Below are positions 15,001 to 26,069 of a stretch of 64,000 nt of DNA, in pieces. The DNA comes from Luidia sarsii (Eukaryota > Echinodermata > Asteroidea > Paxillosida > Luidiidae). The stretch covers positions 26,797,939-26,861,938 of the forward strand of contig OX465104.1 of NCBI GenBank assembly GCA_949987565.1, given 5' to 3'. A model generated the notes under the pieces. It was given only the letters and a program-made list of their open reading frames with translations. It did not search any database and had not been told where the DNA came from. The translations under genes were made by a program, and so were the position numbers. How positions within the stretch are numbered: position 1 is the first letter of the stretch; each line of letters begins with the position of its first letter.

Positions 15001-17454
15001 TTGCAAACCGTATATTCCTACTCAGTTACTCTCTGCCGTCGACCATAATGCCAGCGACTGGACAATGGCAGCTCAGAGAAACAGGTAGGGTCGCTCCCTT
15101 CTCCTGAAAATGTTTGAATAGAAATTGACTCGGAATTCAGATGTTTTGACTCAGGCCACTGGAGGAATCCTAGGGCTACTTTCAGGCCAAGTTTCAAGAA
15201 CCAAAACCTAAAATGTAATACGATAATACAACTCTAGGAATATATCTCTGCCCATCAGATCAAAAATCTGCGAATCTACGTCCGCTCGTATGAATACACA
15301 GGTGACATTCAGTCAGATGAAGGGTCGTTGCCTTTCCGTGGAAAACCATCAAAAGAAATGTTCTCCAAACTCAGTAATTTTAACACTTGTCGTTAGAGGA
15401 ACCCTAGACCTCTTCCTAGGGCAAATTTGAATGTCGTCAGCATCATATTTAATGAAATATTAATTTGCAAACCCTCTTTTTCGACTCATTCACTCTCTGC
15501 TGTCGACCATTATGCCAGCGACTGGGCAATGGCAGCTCAGAGAAACAGGTAGGGTCGCTCCCTTCTCCTGAAAATGTTTGAATAGAAACTGACCCCGAAT
15601 TCAGATGTTTTGACTCAGGCCACTGGAGGAATCCTAGGGCTACTTTCAAGCCAAGTTTCAAGGATGAAAACCTAAAATGTAATACGATATGAACACGCAA
15701 GGAATATATCTCTGCCCATCACCTCCAAAATCTGCAAATCAACGTCCGCTCGTATGAATACACAGTTGACACTCAGACAGATGAAGGGTCGTTGCCTTTC
15801 CGTGGAAAACCATCAAAAGAAATGTTCTCCAAACTCAGTAACTTTAACACTTGTTGTTAGAGGAACCCTAGACCTCTTCCTATGGCGAATTTGAATCATG
15901 TCAGCAACATATTTAATGAAATATTAATTGCAAACCCTCTTTTTCGACTCAGTCACTCTCTGCCGTCGACCATTATGCCAGCGACTGGGCAATGGCAGCT
16001 CAGAGAAACAGGTTGGGTCGCTCCCTTCTCCTGAAAATGTTGGAATAGAAACTGACCCCGAATTCAGATGTTTTGACTCAGGCCACTGGAGGAATCCTAG
16101 GGCTACTTTCAAGCCAAGTTTCAAGGATGAAAACCTAAAATGTAAAACGATATGAACACGCAAGGAATATATCTCTGACCATCACCTGCAAAATCTGCGA
16201 ATCAACGTCCGCTCGTATGAATACACAGTTGACACTCAGACAGATGAAGGGTCGTTGCCTTTCCGTGGAAAACCATCAAAAGAAATGTTCTCCAAACTCA
16301 GTCACTTTATCACTTGTCGTTAGAGGAATTCTAGACCTCTTCCTAGGGTAAATTTGAATGTCGTCAGCATCATATTTAATGAAATATTAATTTGCAAACC
16401 CTCTTTTTCGACTCAGTCACTCTCTGCCGTCGACCATTATGCCAGCGACTGGGCAATGGCAGCTCAGAGAAACAGGTAGGGTCGCTCCCTTCTCCTGAAA
16501 ATGTTTGAATAGAAACTGACCCCGAATTCAGATGTTTTGACTCAGGCCACTGGAGGAATCCTAGGGCTACTTTCAAGCCAAGTTTCAAGGATGAAAACCT
16601 AAAATGTAATACGATATGAACACGCAAGGAATATATCTCTGCCCATCACCTCCAAAATCTGCAAATCAACGTCCGCTCGTATGAATACACAGTTGACACT
16701 CAGACAGATGAAGGGTCGTTGCCTTTCCGTGGAAAACCATCTAAAGAAATGTTCTCCAAACTCAGTAACTTTAACACTTGTCGTTAGAGGAACCCTAGAC
16801 CTCTTCCTAGGGCAAATTTGAATCTCGTCAGCATCATATTTAATGAAATATTAATTTGCAAACCCTATCTTCCTACTCAGTTACTCTCTGCCGTCGACCA
16901 TAATGTCAGCGACTGGACAATGGCAGCTCAGAGAAACAGGTAGGGTCGCTCCCTTCTCCTGAAAATGTTTGAATAGAAATTGACCCCTAATTCAGATGTT
17001 TTGACTCAGGCCATTCGAGGAATCCTAGGGCTACTTTCAAGCCAATTTTCAAGGATGAAAACCTAAAATGTAATACGATATGAACACGCAAGGAATATAT
17101 CTCTGCCCATCACCTTCAAAATCTGCGAATCAACGTCCGCTCGTATGAATACACAGTTGACACTCAGACGGATGAAGGGTCGTTGCCTTTCCGTGGAAAA
17201 CCATCAGAAGAAATGTTCTCCAAACTCAGTAACTTTGACACCTGTCGTTACAGGAACCCTAGACCTCTTCCTAGGGCAAATTTGAATATTCGCCAGCATC
17301 ATATTTAATGAAATATTAATTTGCAAACCCTCTTGCTTGACTTGTTTCTACTCGGTCTCTTTCTGCCCTCGACCATTAAAAGTACATGAACACACACACA
17401 CTTCCTCAGTCATAAAGGTTAGTTTCCTTTGCGTGATGATAAAATAATTTAAAC

Positions 17455-17697
17455 ATGTGCGCTTTCAGTCATTTTAACAATGTTCGACGGCTTATTCCAG
17501 ATTCATTTTTGTTTCGACCTACTTTATGGCGTTACTTCAGAAATACTTACGCAAAAGCAAACTTAAGTAAGTCGCCCCATATTCACACCACGCTACCATG
17601 CAAATGGCTATACAGGTGCAAATCTAAACAAATCGCCCAATATTCACCAGACGCTGTGACGCGTATCGCTGCGTATCTTAAGACCGAACAGGTCTGA
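17455..17697 (+). CDS. Doubtful 80-codon open frame in B
   Basis: A frame from an ATG at 17,455 to a stop inside the first 122 bp sub-repeat encodes 80 residues. It also occurs at 23,605, 34,258, 36,260, 49,754 and 56,398 with only two residue differences among copies (position 3, Ala or Ser; position 64, Gln or Pro). No signal peptide, membrane segment, cysteine pattern or family motif is recognised. The sequence around the frame is just as conserved as the frame, so conservation reflects recent copying, not selection on a protein. The stop lies in repeat sequence. It is most likely not a gene. Confidence 0.12.
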   Translation: MCAFSHFNNVRRLIPDSFLFRPTLWRYFRNTYAKANLSKSPHIHTTLPCKWLYRCKSKQIAQYSPDAVTRIAAYLKTEQV

Positions 17698-18400
17698 GAG
17701 GATGACCACCTAACTTTTGAGTATCTAGCGAGACCTGTTCACTTAAATAGACACGCACCGTGCACTTGTAGAATCATTTTACTCTTGTCCTTGCGTATCT
17801 TTTGACCGCACAGGTCTGAGAGGATGACCAGCTAACCTTTGAATATTCAGCGAGACCCGTTGACTAGGATAGAGACGGACTGTTCTCTTGTAGAATAATT
17901 TTACCTTCGTCCTTGCGTATCTTTTGACCGAACAGGTCTGAGAGGATGACCACCTAACTTTGAATATTCGGTGAGACCCGTTGACTAGAATACAGGCGGG
18001 CGGTGCTCTTGCACAATTTTTTCACCCTTGTCTTCGCGTATCTTGAAACCGAATAGATCTGACTGAATGGCCAATTCCCCTAGAACATACAGGGAAAATA
18101 TTATGACAAGGGTAGAGGCGGACGATGAACTTGTAGAATCATTTTTTCTTGTAGAATAGTTTGGCTCTTGTCCTTGCGTATCTTTTGACCGAACAGGTCT
18201 GAGAGGATGACCACCTAACTTTGAATATTCAGTGAGACCCTTTGACTAGAATACAGGCGGGCGGTGATCTTGCACAATCTTTTCACCCCTGTCTTCGCGT
18301 ATCTTGAAACCGAACAGATCTGACTGAATGGCCAATCCCACCTATAACATACAGGTGGACCATGAACTTGTAGAATCATTTCATCTTCTCGGTGCAGGAT
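17671..18400 (+). repeat. Tandem ~122 bp sub-repeats inside B
   Basis: A gcgtatctt...gaccgaacaggtctga unit begins at 17,671, 17,793, 17,915, 18,036, 18,176 and 18,297. The spacings are 122, 122, 121, 140 and 121 bp. The fourth and sixth units form a separate subtype (gcgtatcttgaaaccgaa.agatctgactg). Units 3+4 and 5+6 therefore look like a duplicated pair of about 261 bp. The same arrangement is present in every full B copy. Confidence 0.8.
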
Positions 18401-18550
18401 ACATAGCGCAATGGTTGTCCCTACACGTTTAACATTACTTCACAAATACATCACTTGACTTGCAAAGTGTACATTATCTTTCCGCTACTCTCCGCAGACT
18501 GTTCTATGCTCTTCTCAACAAAGACGAGCTCCCTCCTTATTGAAGAGGTT

Positions 18551-18570
18551 ATCCTAGGAATCCTAGGGAT
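18551..18570. repeat. Imperfect inverted repeat at the B/A right junction
   Basis: The right edge of B runs into A through ATCCTAGG, AAT, CCTAGGgAT, two CCTAGG palindromes forming an inverted repeat with one extra G. The A bases just after it carry gatacttcc where ordinary monomers read gctactttc. This signature is present at the right junction of all six B and all six B' copies. Confidence 0.7.
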
Positions 18571-19340
18571 ACTTCCAAGCCAAGTTTCAAGAATCAAAAC
18601 CTAAAATGTAATACGATATGAACACGCAAGGAATATATCTCTGCCCATCACCTCCAAAATCTGCAAATCAACGTCCGCTCGTATGAATACACAGTTGACA
18701 CTCAGACAGATGAAGGGTCGTTGTCTTTCCGTGGAAAACCATCAAAAGAAATGTTCTCCAAACTCAGTAACTTTAACACTTGTCGTTAGAGGAACCCTAG
18801 ACCTCTTCTTATGGCAAATTTGAATCTTGTCAGCATCATATTTAATGAAATATTAATTTGCAAACCCTATCTTCCTACTCAGTTACCCTCTGCCGTCGAC
18901 CATAATGCCAGCGACTGGACAATGGCAGCTCAGAGAAACAGGTAGGGTCGCTCCCTTCTCCTGAAAATGTTTGAATAGAAATTGACTCCGAATTCAGATG
19001 TTTTGACTCAGGCCATTCGAGGAATCCTAGGGCTACTTTCAAGCCAATTTTCAAGGATGAAAACCTAAAATGTAATACGATATGAACACGCAAGGAATAT
19101 ATCTCTGCCCATCACCTTCAAAATCTGCGAATCAACGTCCGCTCGTATGAATACACAGTTGACACTCAGACGGATGAAGGGTCGTTGCCTTTCCGTGGAA
19201 AACCATCAAAAGAAATGTTCTCCAAACTCAGTAACTTTAACACTTGTCGTTAGAGGAAGCCTAGACCTCTTCTTAGGGCAAATTTGAATCTTGTCAGCAT
19301 CATATTTAATGAAATATTAATTGCAAACCCTATCTTCCTA
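18556..19340 (+). repeat. Satellite A between B1 and B'1 (785 bp)
   Basis: About 1.7 A monomers. The segment starts in phase with the B right junction and ends at cctatcttccta, immediately before B'. One t is missing in the attaattgcaaaccc tract near 19,320, a deletion shared with the copy at about 25,470. No gene is seen. Confidence 0.88.
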
Positions 19341-19919
19341 CCCGTTGACTAGAATACAGGCGGGCGGTGCTCTTGCACAATTTTTTCACCCTTGTCTTCG
19401 CGTATCTTGAAACCGAATAGATCTGACTGAATGGCCAATTCCCCTAGAACATACAGGGAAAATATTATGACAAGGGTAGAGGCGGACGATGAACTTGTAG
19501 AATCATTTTTTCTTGTAGCATAGTTTGACTCTTGTCCTTGCGTATCTTTTGACCGAACAGGTCTGAGAGGATGACCACCTAACTTTGAATATTCAGTGAG
19601 ACCCTTTGACTAGAATACAGGCGGGCGGTGATCTTGCACAATCTTTTCACCCCTGTCTTCGCGTATCTTGAAACCGAACAGATCTGACTGAATGGCCAAT
19701 CCCACCTATAACATACAGGTGGACCATGAACTTGTAGAATCATTTCATCTTCTCGGTGCAGGATACATAGCGCAATGGTTGTCCCTACACGTTTAACATT
19801 ACTTCACAAATACATCACTTGACTTGCAAAGTGTACATTATCTTTCCGCTACTCTCCGCAGACTGTTCTATGCTCTTCTCAACAAAGACGAGCTCCCTCC
19901 TTATTGAAGAGGTTATCCT
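19341..19919 (+). repeat. Truncated B, copy B'1 (579 bp)
   Basis: This is the right half of B only. It begins at cccgttgactagaatac, equivalent to about 17,977 in B1, and ends at the usual B right edge. The left join to A shares two bases (ac) with both parents. It carries cttgtagcatag where most copies have cttgtagaatag, a variant shared with B'2. Confidence 0.88.
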
Positions 19920-22900
19920 AGGAATCCTAGGGATACTTCCAAGCCAAGTTTCAAGAATCAAAACCTAAAATGTAATAAGATATGAACACGCAAGGAATAT
20001 ATCTCTGCCCATCACCTCCAAAATCTGCAAATCAACGTCCGCTCGTATGAATACACAGTTGACACTCAGACAGATGAAGGGTCGTTGTCTTTCCGTTGAA
20101 AACCATCAAAAGAAATGTTCTCCAAACTCAGTAACTTTAACACTTGTCGTTAGAGGAACCCTAGACCTCTTCTTATGGCAAATTTGAATCTTGTCAGCAT
20201 CATATTTAATGAAATATTAATTTGCAAACCCTATATTCCTACTCAGTTACTCTCTGCCGTCGACCATAATGCCAGCGACTGGACAATGGCAGCTCAGAGA
20301 AACAGGTAGGGTCGCTCCCTTCTCCTGAAAATGTTTGAATAGAAATTGACCCCGAATTCAGAAGTTTTGACTCAGGCCATTCGAGGAATCCTAGGGCTAC
20401 TTTCAAGCCAAGTTTCAAGAATCAAAACCTAAAATGTAAAACGATATGAACACGCAAGGAATATATCTCTGCCCATCACCTCCAAAATCTGCGAATCAAC
20501 GTCCGCTCGTATGAATACACAGTTGACACTCAGACAGATGAAAGGTCGTTGCCTCTCCGTGGAAAATCATCAAAAGAAATGTTCTCCAAACTCAGTAACT
20601 TTAACACTTGTCGTTAGAGGAACCCTAGACCTCTTCCTAGGGCGAATTTGAATCTCGTCAGCATCATATTTTATGAAATATTAATTTGCAAACCCTATCT
20701 TCCTACTCAGTTACTCTCTGCCGTCGACCATAATGCCACCGACTGGACAATGGCAGCTCAGAGAAACAGGTAGGGTCGCTCCCTTCTCCTGAAAATGTTG
20801 GAATAGAAACTGACCCCGAATTCAGATGTTTTGACTCAGGCCACTGGAGGAATCCTAAGGCTACTTTCAAGCCAAGTTTCAAGGATGAAAACCTAAAATG
20901 TAAAACGATATGAACACGCAAGGAATATATCTCTGACCATCACCTACAAAATCTGCGAATCAACGTCCGCTCGTATGAATACACAGTTGACATTCAGTCA
21001 GATGAAGGGTCGTTGCCTCTCCGTGGAAAATCATCAAAAGAAATGTTCTCCAAACTCAGTAACTTTAACACTTGTCGTTAGAGGAACCCTAGACCTCTTC
21101 CTAGGGCGAATTTGAATCTCGTCAGCATCATATTTTATGAAATATTAATTTGCAAACCGTATATTCCTACTCAGTTACTCTCTGCCGTCGACCATAATGC
21201 CAGCGACTGGACAATGGCAGCTCAGAGAAACAGGTAGGGTCGCTCCCTTCTCCTGAAAATGTTTGAATAGAAATTGACTCGGAATTCAGATGTTTTGACT
21301 CAGGCCACTGGAGGAATCCTAGGGCTACTTTCAGGCCAAGTTTCAAGAACCAAAACCTAAAATGTAATACGATAATACAACTCTAGGAATATATCTCTGC
21401 CCATCAGATCAAAAATCTGCGAATCTACGTCCGCTCGTATGAATACACAGGTGACATTCAGTCAGATGAAGGGTCGTTGCCTTTCCGTGGAAAACCATCA
21501 AAAGAAATGTTCTCCAAACTCAGTAATTTTAACACTTGTCGTTAGAGGAACCCTAGACCTCTTCCTAGGGCAAATTTGAATGTCGTCAGCATCATATTTA
21601 ATGAAATATTAATTTGCAAACCCTCTTTTTCGACTCATTCACTCTCTGCTGTCGACCATTATGCCAGCGACTGGGCAATGGCAGCTCAGAGAAACAGGTA
21701 GGGTCGCTCCCTTCTCCTGAAAATGTTTGAATAGAAACTGACCCCGAATTCAGATGTTTTGACTCAGGCCACTGGAGGAATCCTAGGGCTACTTTCAAGC
21801 CAAGTTTCAAGGATGAAAACCTAAAATGTAATACGATATAAACACGCAAGGAATATATCTCTGCCCATCACCTCCAAAATCTGCAAATCAACGTCCGCTC
21901 GTATGAATACACAGTTGACACTCAGACAGATGAAGGGTCGTTGCCTTTCCGTGGAAAACCATCAAAAGAAATGTTCTCCAAACTCAGTAACTTTAACACT
22001 TGTTGTTAGAGGAACCCTAGACCTCTTCCTATGGCGAATTTGAATCATGTCAGCAACATATTTAATGAAATATTAATTTGCAAACCCTCTTTTTCGACTC
22101 AGTCACTCTCTGCCGTCGACCATTATGCCAGCGACTGGGCAATGGCAGCTCAGAGAAACAGGTTGGGTCGCTCCCTTCTCCTGAAAATGTTGGAATAGAA
22201 ACTGACCCCGAATTCAGATGTTTTGACTCAGGCCACTGGAGGAATCCTAGGGCTACTTTCAAGCCAAGTTTCAAGGATGAAAACCTAAAATGTAAAACGA
22301 TATGAACACGCAAGGAATATATCTCTGACCATCACCTGCAAAATCTGCGAATCAACGTCCGCTCGTATGAATACACAGTTGACACTCAGACAGATGAAGG
22401 GTCGTTGCCTTTCCGTGGAAAACCATCAAAAGAAATGTTCTCCAAACTCAGTCACTTTATCACTTGTCGTTAGAGGAATTCTAGACCTCTTCCTAGGGTA
22501 AATTTGAATGTCGTCAGCATCATATTTAATGAAATATTAATTTGCAAACCCTCTTTTTCGACTCAGTCACTCTCTGCCGTCGACCATTATGCCAGCGACT
22601 GGGCAATGGCAGCTCAGAGAAACAGGTAGGGTCGCTCCCTTCTCCTGAAAATATTTGAATAGAAACTGACCCCGAATTCAGATGTTTTGACTCAGGCCAC
22701 TGGAGGAATCCTAGGGCTACTTTCAAGCCAAGTTTCAAGGATGAAAACCTAAAATGTAATACGATATGAACACGCAAGGAATATATCTCTGCCCATCACC
22801 TCCAAAATCTGCAAATCAACGTCCGCTCGTATGAATACACAGTTGACACTCAGACAGATGAAGGGTCGTTGCCTTTCCGTGGAAAACCATCTAAAGAAAT

Positions 22901-23528
22901 GTTCTCCAAACTCAGTAACTTTAACACTTGTCGTTAGAGGAACCCTAGACCTCTTCCTAGGGCAAATTTGAATCTCGTCAGCATCATATTTAATGAAATA
23001 TTAATTTGCAAACCCTATCTTCCTACTCAGTTACTCTCTGCCGTCGACCATAATGTCAGCGACTGGACAATGGCAGCTCAGAGAAACAGGTAGGGTCGCT
23101 CCCTTCTCCTGAAAATGTTTGAATAGAAATTGACCCCTAATTCAGATGTTTTGACTCAGGCCATTCGAGGAATCCTAGGGCTACTTTCAAGCCAATTTTC
23201 AAGGATGAAAACCTAAAATGTAATACGATATGAACACGCAAGGAATATATCTCTGCCCATCACCTTCAAAATCTGCGAATCAACGTCCGCTCGTATGAAT
23301 ACACAGTTGACACTCAGACGGATGAAGGGTCGTTGCCTTTCCGTGGAAAACCATCAGAAGAAATGTTCTCCAAACTCAGTAACTTTGACACCTGTCGTTA
23401 CAGGAACCCTAGACCTCTTCCTAGGGCAAATTTGAATATTCGCCAGCATCATATTTAATGAAATATTAATTTGCAAACCCTCTTGCTTGACTTGTTTCTA
23501 CTCGGTCTCTTTCTGCCCTCGACCATTA
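19920..23528 (+). repeat. Satellite A array, block 3
   Basis: About 7.8 monomers spanning the join between the two 6.15 kb copies and then repeating the 14.1-17.4 kb order of subtypes. The last monomer is the B-flank type (catcagaagaaatg, cctgtcgttacagg). No gene is seen. Confidence 0.9.
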
Positions 23529-24705
23529 AAAGTACATGAACACACACACACTTCCTCAGTCATAAAGGTTAGTTTCCTTTGCGTGATGATAAAATAATTT
23601 AAACATGTGCGCTTTCAGTCATTTTAACAATGTTCGACGGCTTATTCCAGATTCATTTTTGTTTCGACCTACTTTATGGCGTTACTTCAGAAATACTTAC
23701 GCAAAAGCAAACTTAAGTAAGTCGCCCCATATTCACACCACGCTACCATGCAAATGGCTATACAGGTGCAAATCTAAACAAATCGCCCAATATTCACCAG
23801 ACGCTGTGACGCGTATCGCTGCGTATCTTAAGACCGAACAGGTCTGAGAGGATGACCACCTAACTTTTGAGTATCTAGCGAGACCTGTTCACTTAAATAG
23901 ACACGCACCGTGCACTTGTAGAATCATTTTACTCTTGTCCTTGCGTATCTTTTGACCGCACAGGTCTGAGAGGATGACCAGCTAACCTTTGAATATTCAG
24001 CGAGACCCGTTGACTAGGATAGAGACGGACTGTTCTCTTGTAGAATAATTTTACCTTCGTCCTTGCGTATCTTTTGACCGAACAGGTCTGAGAGGATGAC
24101 CACCTAACTTTGAATATTCGGTGAGACCCGTTGACTAGAATACAGGCGGGCGGTGCTCTTGCACAATTTTTTCACCCTTGTCTTCGCGTATCTTGAAACC
24201 GAATAGATCTGACTGAATGGCCAATTCCCCTAGAACATACAGGGAAAATATTATGACAAGGGTAGAGGCGGACGATGAACTTGTAGAATCATTTTTTCTT
24301 GTAGAATAGTTTGGCTCTTGTCCTTGCGTATCTTTTGACCGAACAGGTCTGAGAGGATGACCACCTAACTTTGAATATTCAGTGAGACCCTTTGACTAGA
24401 ATACAGGCGGGCGGTGATCTTGCACAATCTTTTCACCCCTGTCTTCGCGTATCTTGAAACCGAACAGATCTGACTGAATGGCCAATCCCACCTATAACAT
24501 ACAGGTGGACCATGAACTTGTAGAATCATTTCATCTTCTCGGTGCAGGATACATAGCGCAATGGTTGTCCCTACACGTTTAACATTACTTCACAAATACA
24601 TCACTTGACTTGCAAAGTGTACATTATCTTTCCGCTACTCTCCGCAGACTGTTCTATGCTCTTCTCAACAAAGACGAGCTCCCTCCTTATTGAAGAGGTT
24701 ATCCT
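23529..24705 (+). repeat. Satellite B, full copy B3
   Basis: Same length, internal order and junctions as B1, 6,150 bp upstream, with which it shares private variants. It is B1's partner in the 6.15 kb duplication. Confidence 0.88.
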
Positions 24706-25490
24706 AGGAATCCTAGGGATACTTCCAAGCCAAGTTTCAAGAATCAAAACCTAAAATGTAATACGATATGAACACGCAAGGAATATATCTCTGCCCATCA
24801 CCTCCAAAATCTGCAAATCAACGTCCGCTCGTATGAATACACAGTTGACACTCAGACAGATGAAGGGTCGTTGTCTTTCCGTGGAAAACCATCAAAAGAA
24901 ATGTTCTCCAAACTCAGTAACTTTAACACTTGTCGTTAGAGGAACCCTAGACCTCTTCTTATGGCAAATTTGAATCTTGTCAGCATCATATTTAATGAAA
25001 TATTAATTTGCAAACCCTATCTTCCTACTCAGTTACCCTCTGCCGTCGACCATAATGCCAGCGACTGGACAATGGCAGCTCAGAGAAACAGGTAGGGTCG
25101 CTCCCTTCTCCTGAAAATGTTTGAATAGAAATTGACTCCGAATTCAGATGTTTTGACTCAGGCCATTCGAGGAATCCTAGGGCTACTTTCAAGCCAATTT
25201 TCAAGGATGAAAACCTAAAATGTAATACGATATGAACACGCAAGGAATATATCTCTGCCCATCACCTTCAAAATCTGCGAATCAACGTCCGCTCGTATGA
25301 ATACACAGTTGACACTCAGACGGATGAAGGGTCGTTGCCTTTCCGTGGAAAACCATCAAAAGAAATGTTCTCCAAACTCAGTAACTTTAACACTTGTCGT
25401 TAGAGGAAGCCTAGACCTCTTCTTAGGGCAAATTTGAATCTTGTCAGCATCATATTTAATGAAATATTAATTGCAAACCCTATCTTCCTA
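24706..25490 (+). repeat. Satellite A between B3 and B'2
   Basis: About 1.7 monomers, matching 18,556-19,340 base for base as far as I could follow, including the missing t before gcaaaccc. Confidence 0.87.
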
Positions 25491-26069
25491 CCCGTTGACT
25501 AGAATACAGGCGGGCGGTGCTCTTGCACAATTTTTTCACCCTTGTCTTCGCGTATCTTGAAACCGAATAGATCTGACTGAATGGCCAATTCCCCTAGAAC
25601 ATACAGGGAAAATATTATGACAAGGGTAGAGGCGGACGATGAACTTGTAGAATCATTTTTTCTTGTAGCATAGTTTGACTCTTGTCCTTGCGTATCTTTT
25701 GACCGAACAGGTCTGAGAGGATGACCACCTAACTTTGAATATTCAGTGAGACCCTTTGACTAGAATACAGGCGGGCGGTGATCTTGCACAATCTTTTCAC
25801 CCCTGTCTTCGCGTATCTTGAAACCGAACAGATCTGACTGAATGGCCAATCCCACCTATAACATACAGGTGGACCATGAACTTGTAGAATCATTTCATCT
25901 TCTCGGTGCAGGATACATAGCGCAATGGTTGTCCCTACACGTTTAACATTACTTCACAAATACATCACTTGACTTGCAAAGTGTACATTATCTTTCCGCT
26001 ACTCTCCGCAGACTGTTCTATGCTCTTCTCAACAAAGACGAGCTCCCTCCTTATTGAAGAGGTTATCCT
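25491..26069 (+). repeat. Truncated B, copy B'2
   Basis: A 579 bp right-half B with the same left breakpoint as the other B' copies. It shares cttgtagcatag with B'1, as expected from the 6.15 kb duplication. Confidence 0.88.

Larger units (their letters stand above)
3385..15923 (+). repeat. Higher-order repeat of A, mainly tetramers of 1,856 bp
   Basis: One distinctive monomer subtype (cttttt/tcgactcattcac with gctgtcgacc) recurs at 3,385, 6,169, 8,489, 10,345, 11,737, 13,593 and 15,449. The spacings are 2,784, 2,320, 1,856, 1,392, 1,856 and 1,856 bp, which are 6, 5, 4, 3, 4 and 4 monomers. A second subtype (gttggaatagaaactg) recurs at 5,274, 9,450, 12,698 and 14,554 in the same order relative to the first. 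This is a classic higher-order array with whole-monomer gains and losses, as unequal crossover would give. Confidence 0.85.
1..17378 (+). repeat. Satellite A array, block 1
   Basis: Continuous head-to-tail 464 bp monomers, about 37 copies, with no other sequence. The first 3 kb mix several monomer subtypes without obvious order. From about 3.4 kb subtypes recur in fixed order (see the tetramer repeat). A 3 bp deletion marks the monomer near 257 (cttctgaaaatg where others read cttctcctgaaaatg). The last monomer, 16.9-17.38 kb, is the diverged B-flank type and stops at the B junction. No gene is seen. Confidence 0.93.
17379..18555 (+). repeat. Satellite B, full copy B1 (1,177 bp)
   Basis: This stretch is unlike A. 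It runs from just after a truncated A monomer (ending at a ctcgaccatta motif) to the point where A resumes at aggaatcctaggg. About 140 bp of the A monomer between these phases is missing, so B replaces that part of A. Order within B: an (AC)6 tract at 17,390-17,401, about 270 bp of single sequence with a short open frame, six diverged sub-repeats of about 122 bp from 17,671, and a 200 bp single-copy tail. B1 shares private bases with B3 (cgcccaatattc; gtttggctc). No known repeat family is recognised. Confidence 0.88.
14053..20201 (+). repeat. 6.15 kb segmental duplication, copy 1
   Basis: The block contains A monomers, one full B and one B'. Every landmark is repeated 6,149-6,150 bp downstream (14,554/20,703; 15,449/21,598; 17,455/23,605; 18,875/25,025). 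The 1 bp offset change comes from a missing t at about 15,929 in this copy. Private variants are shared, for example aataagat at about 19,976 and 26,126. The left edge is placed where cagcaacat here and cagcatcat at the partner position diverge. Confidence 0.85.

Noticed and set aside
1..17378. CRISPR-like regular repeats
   Set aside because: Units are contiguous 464 bp monomers with no short-repeat/unique-spacer pattern, in eukaryotic sequence.
17390..17401. AC tract as a microsatellite of interest
   Set aside because: Only six or seven units; useful as a marker of B12 but not notable by itself.
17455..17697. B open frame as a conserved gene
   Set aside because: The frame is no more conserved than surrounding non-coding B, and the copies are recent duplicates. 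Kept only as a low-confidence entry.
18401..18420. tRNA-like A box (tagcgcaatgg) in the B tail
   Set aside because: It lacks one base of the usual spacing. No B box or cloverleaf follows, so there is no support for a tRNA or a tRNA-derived SINE.
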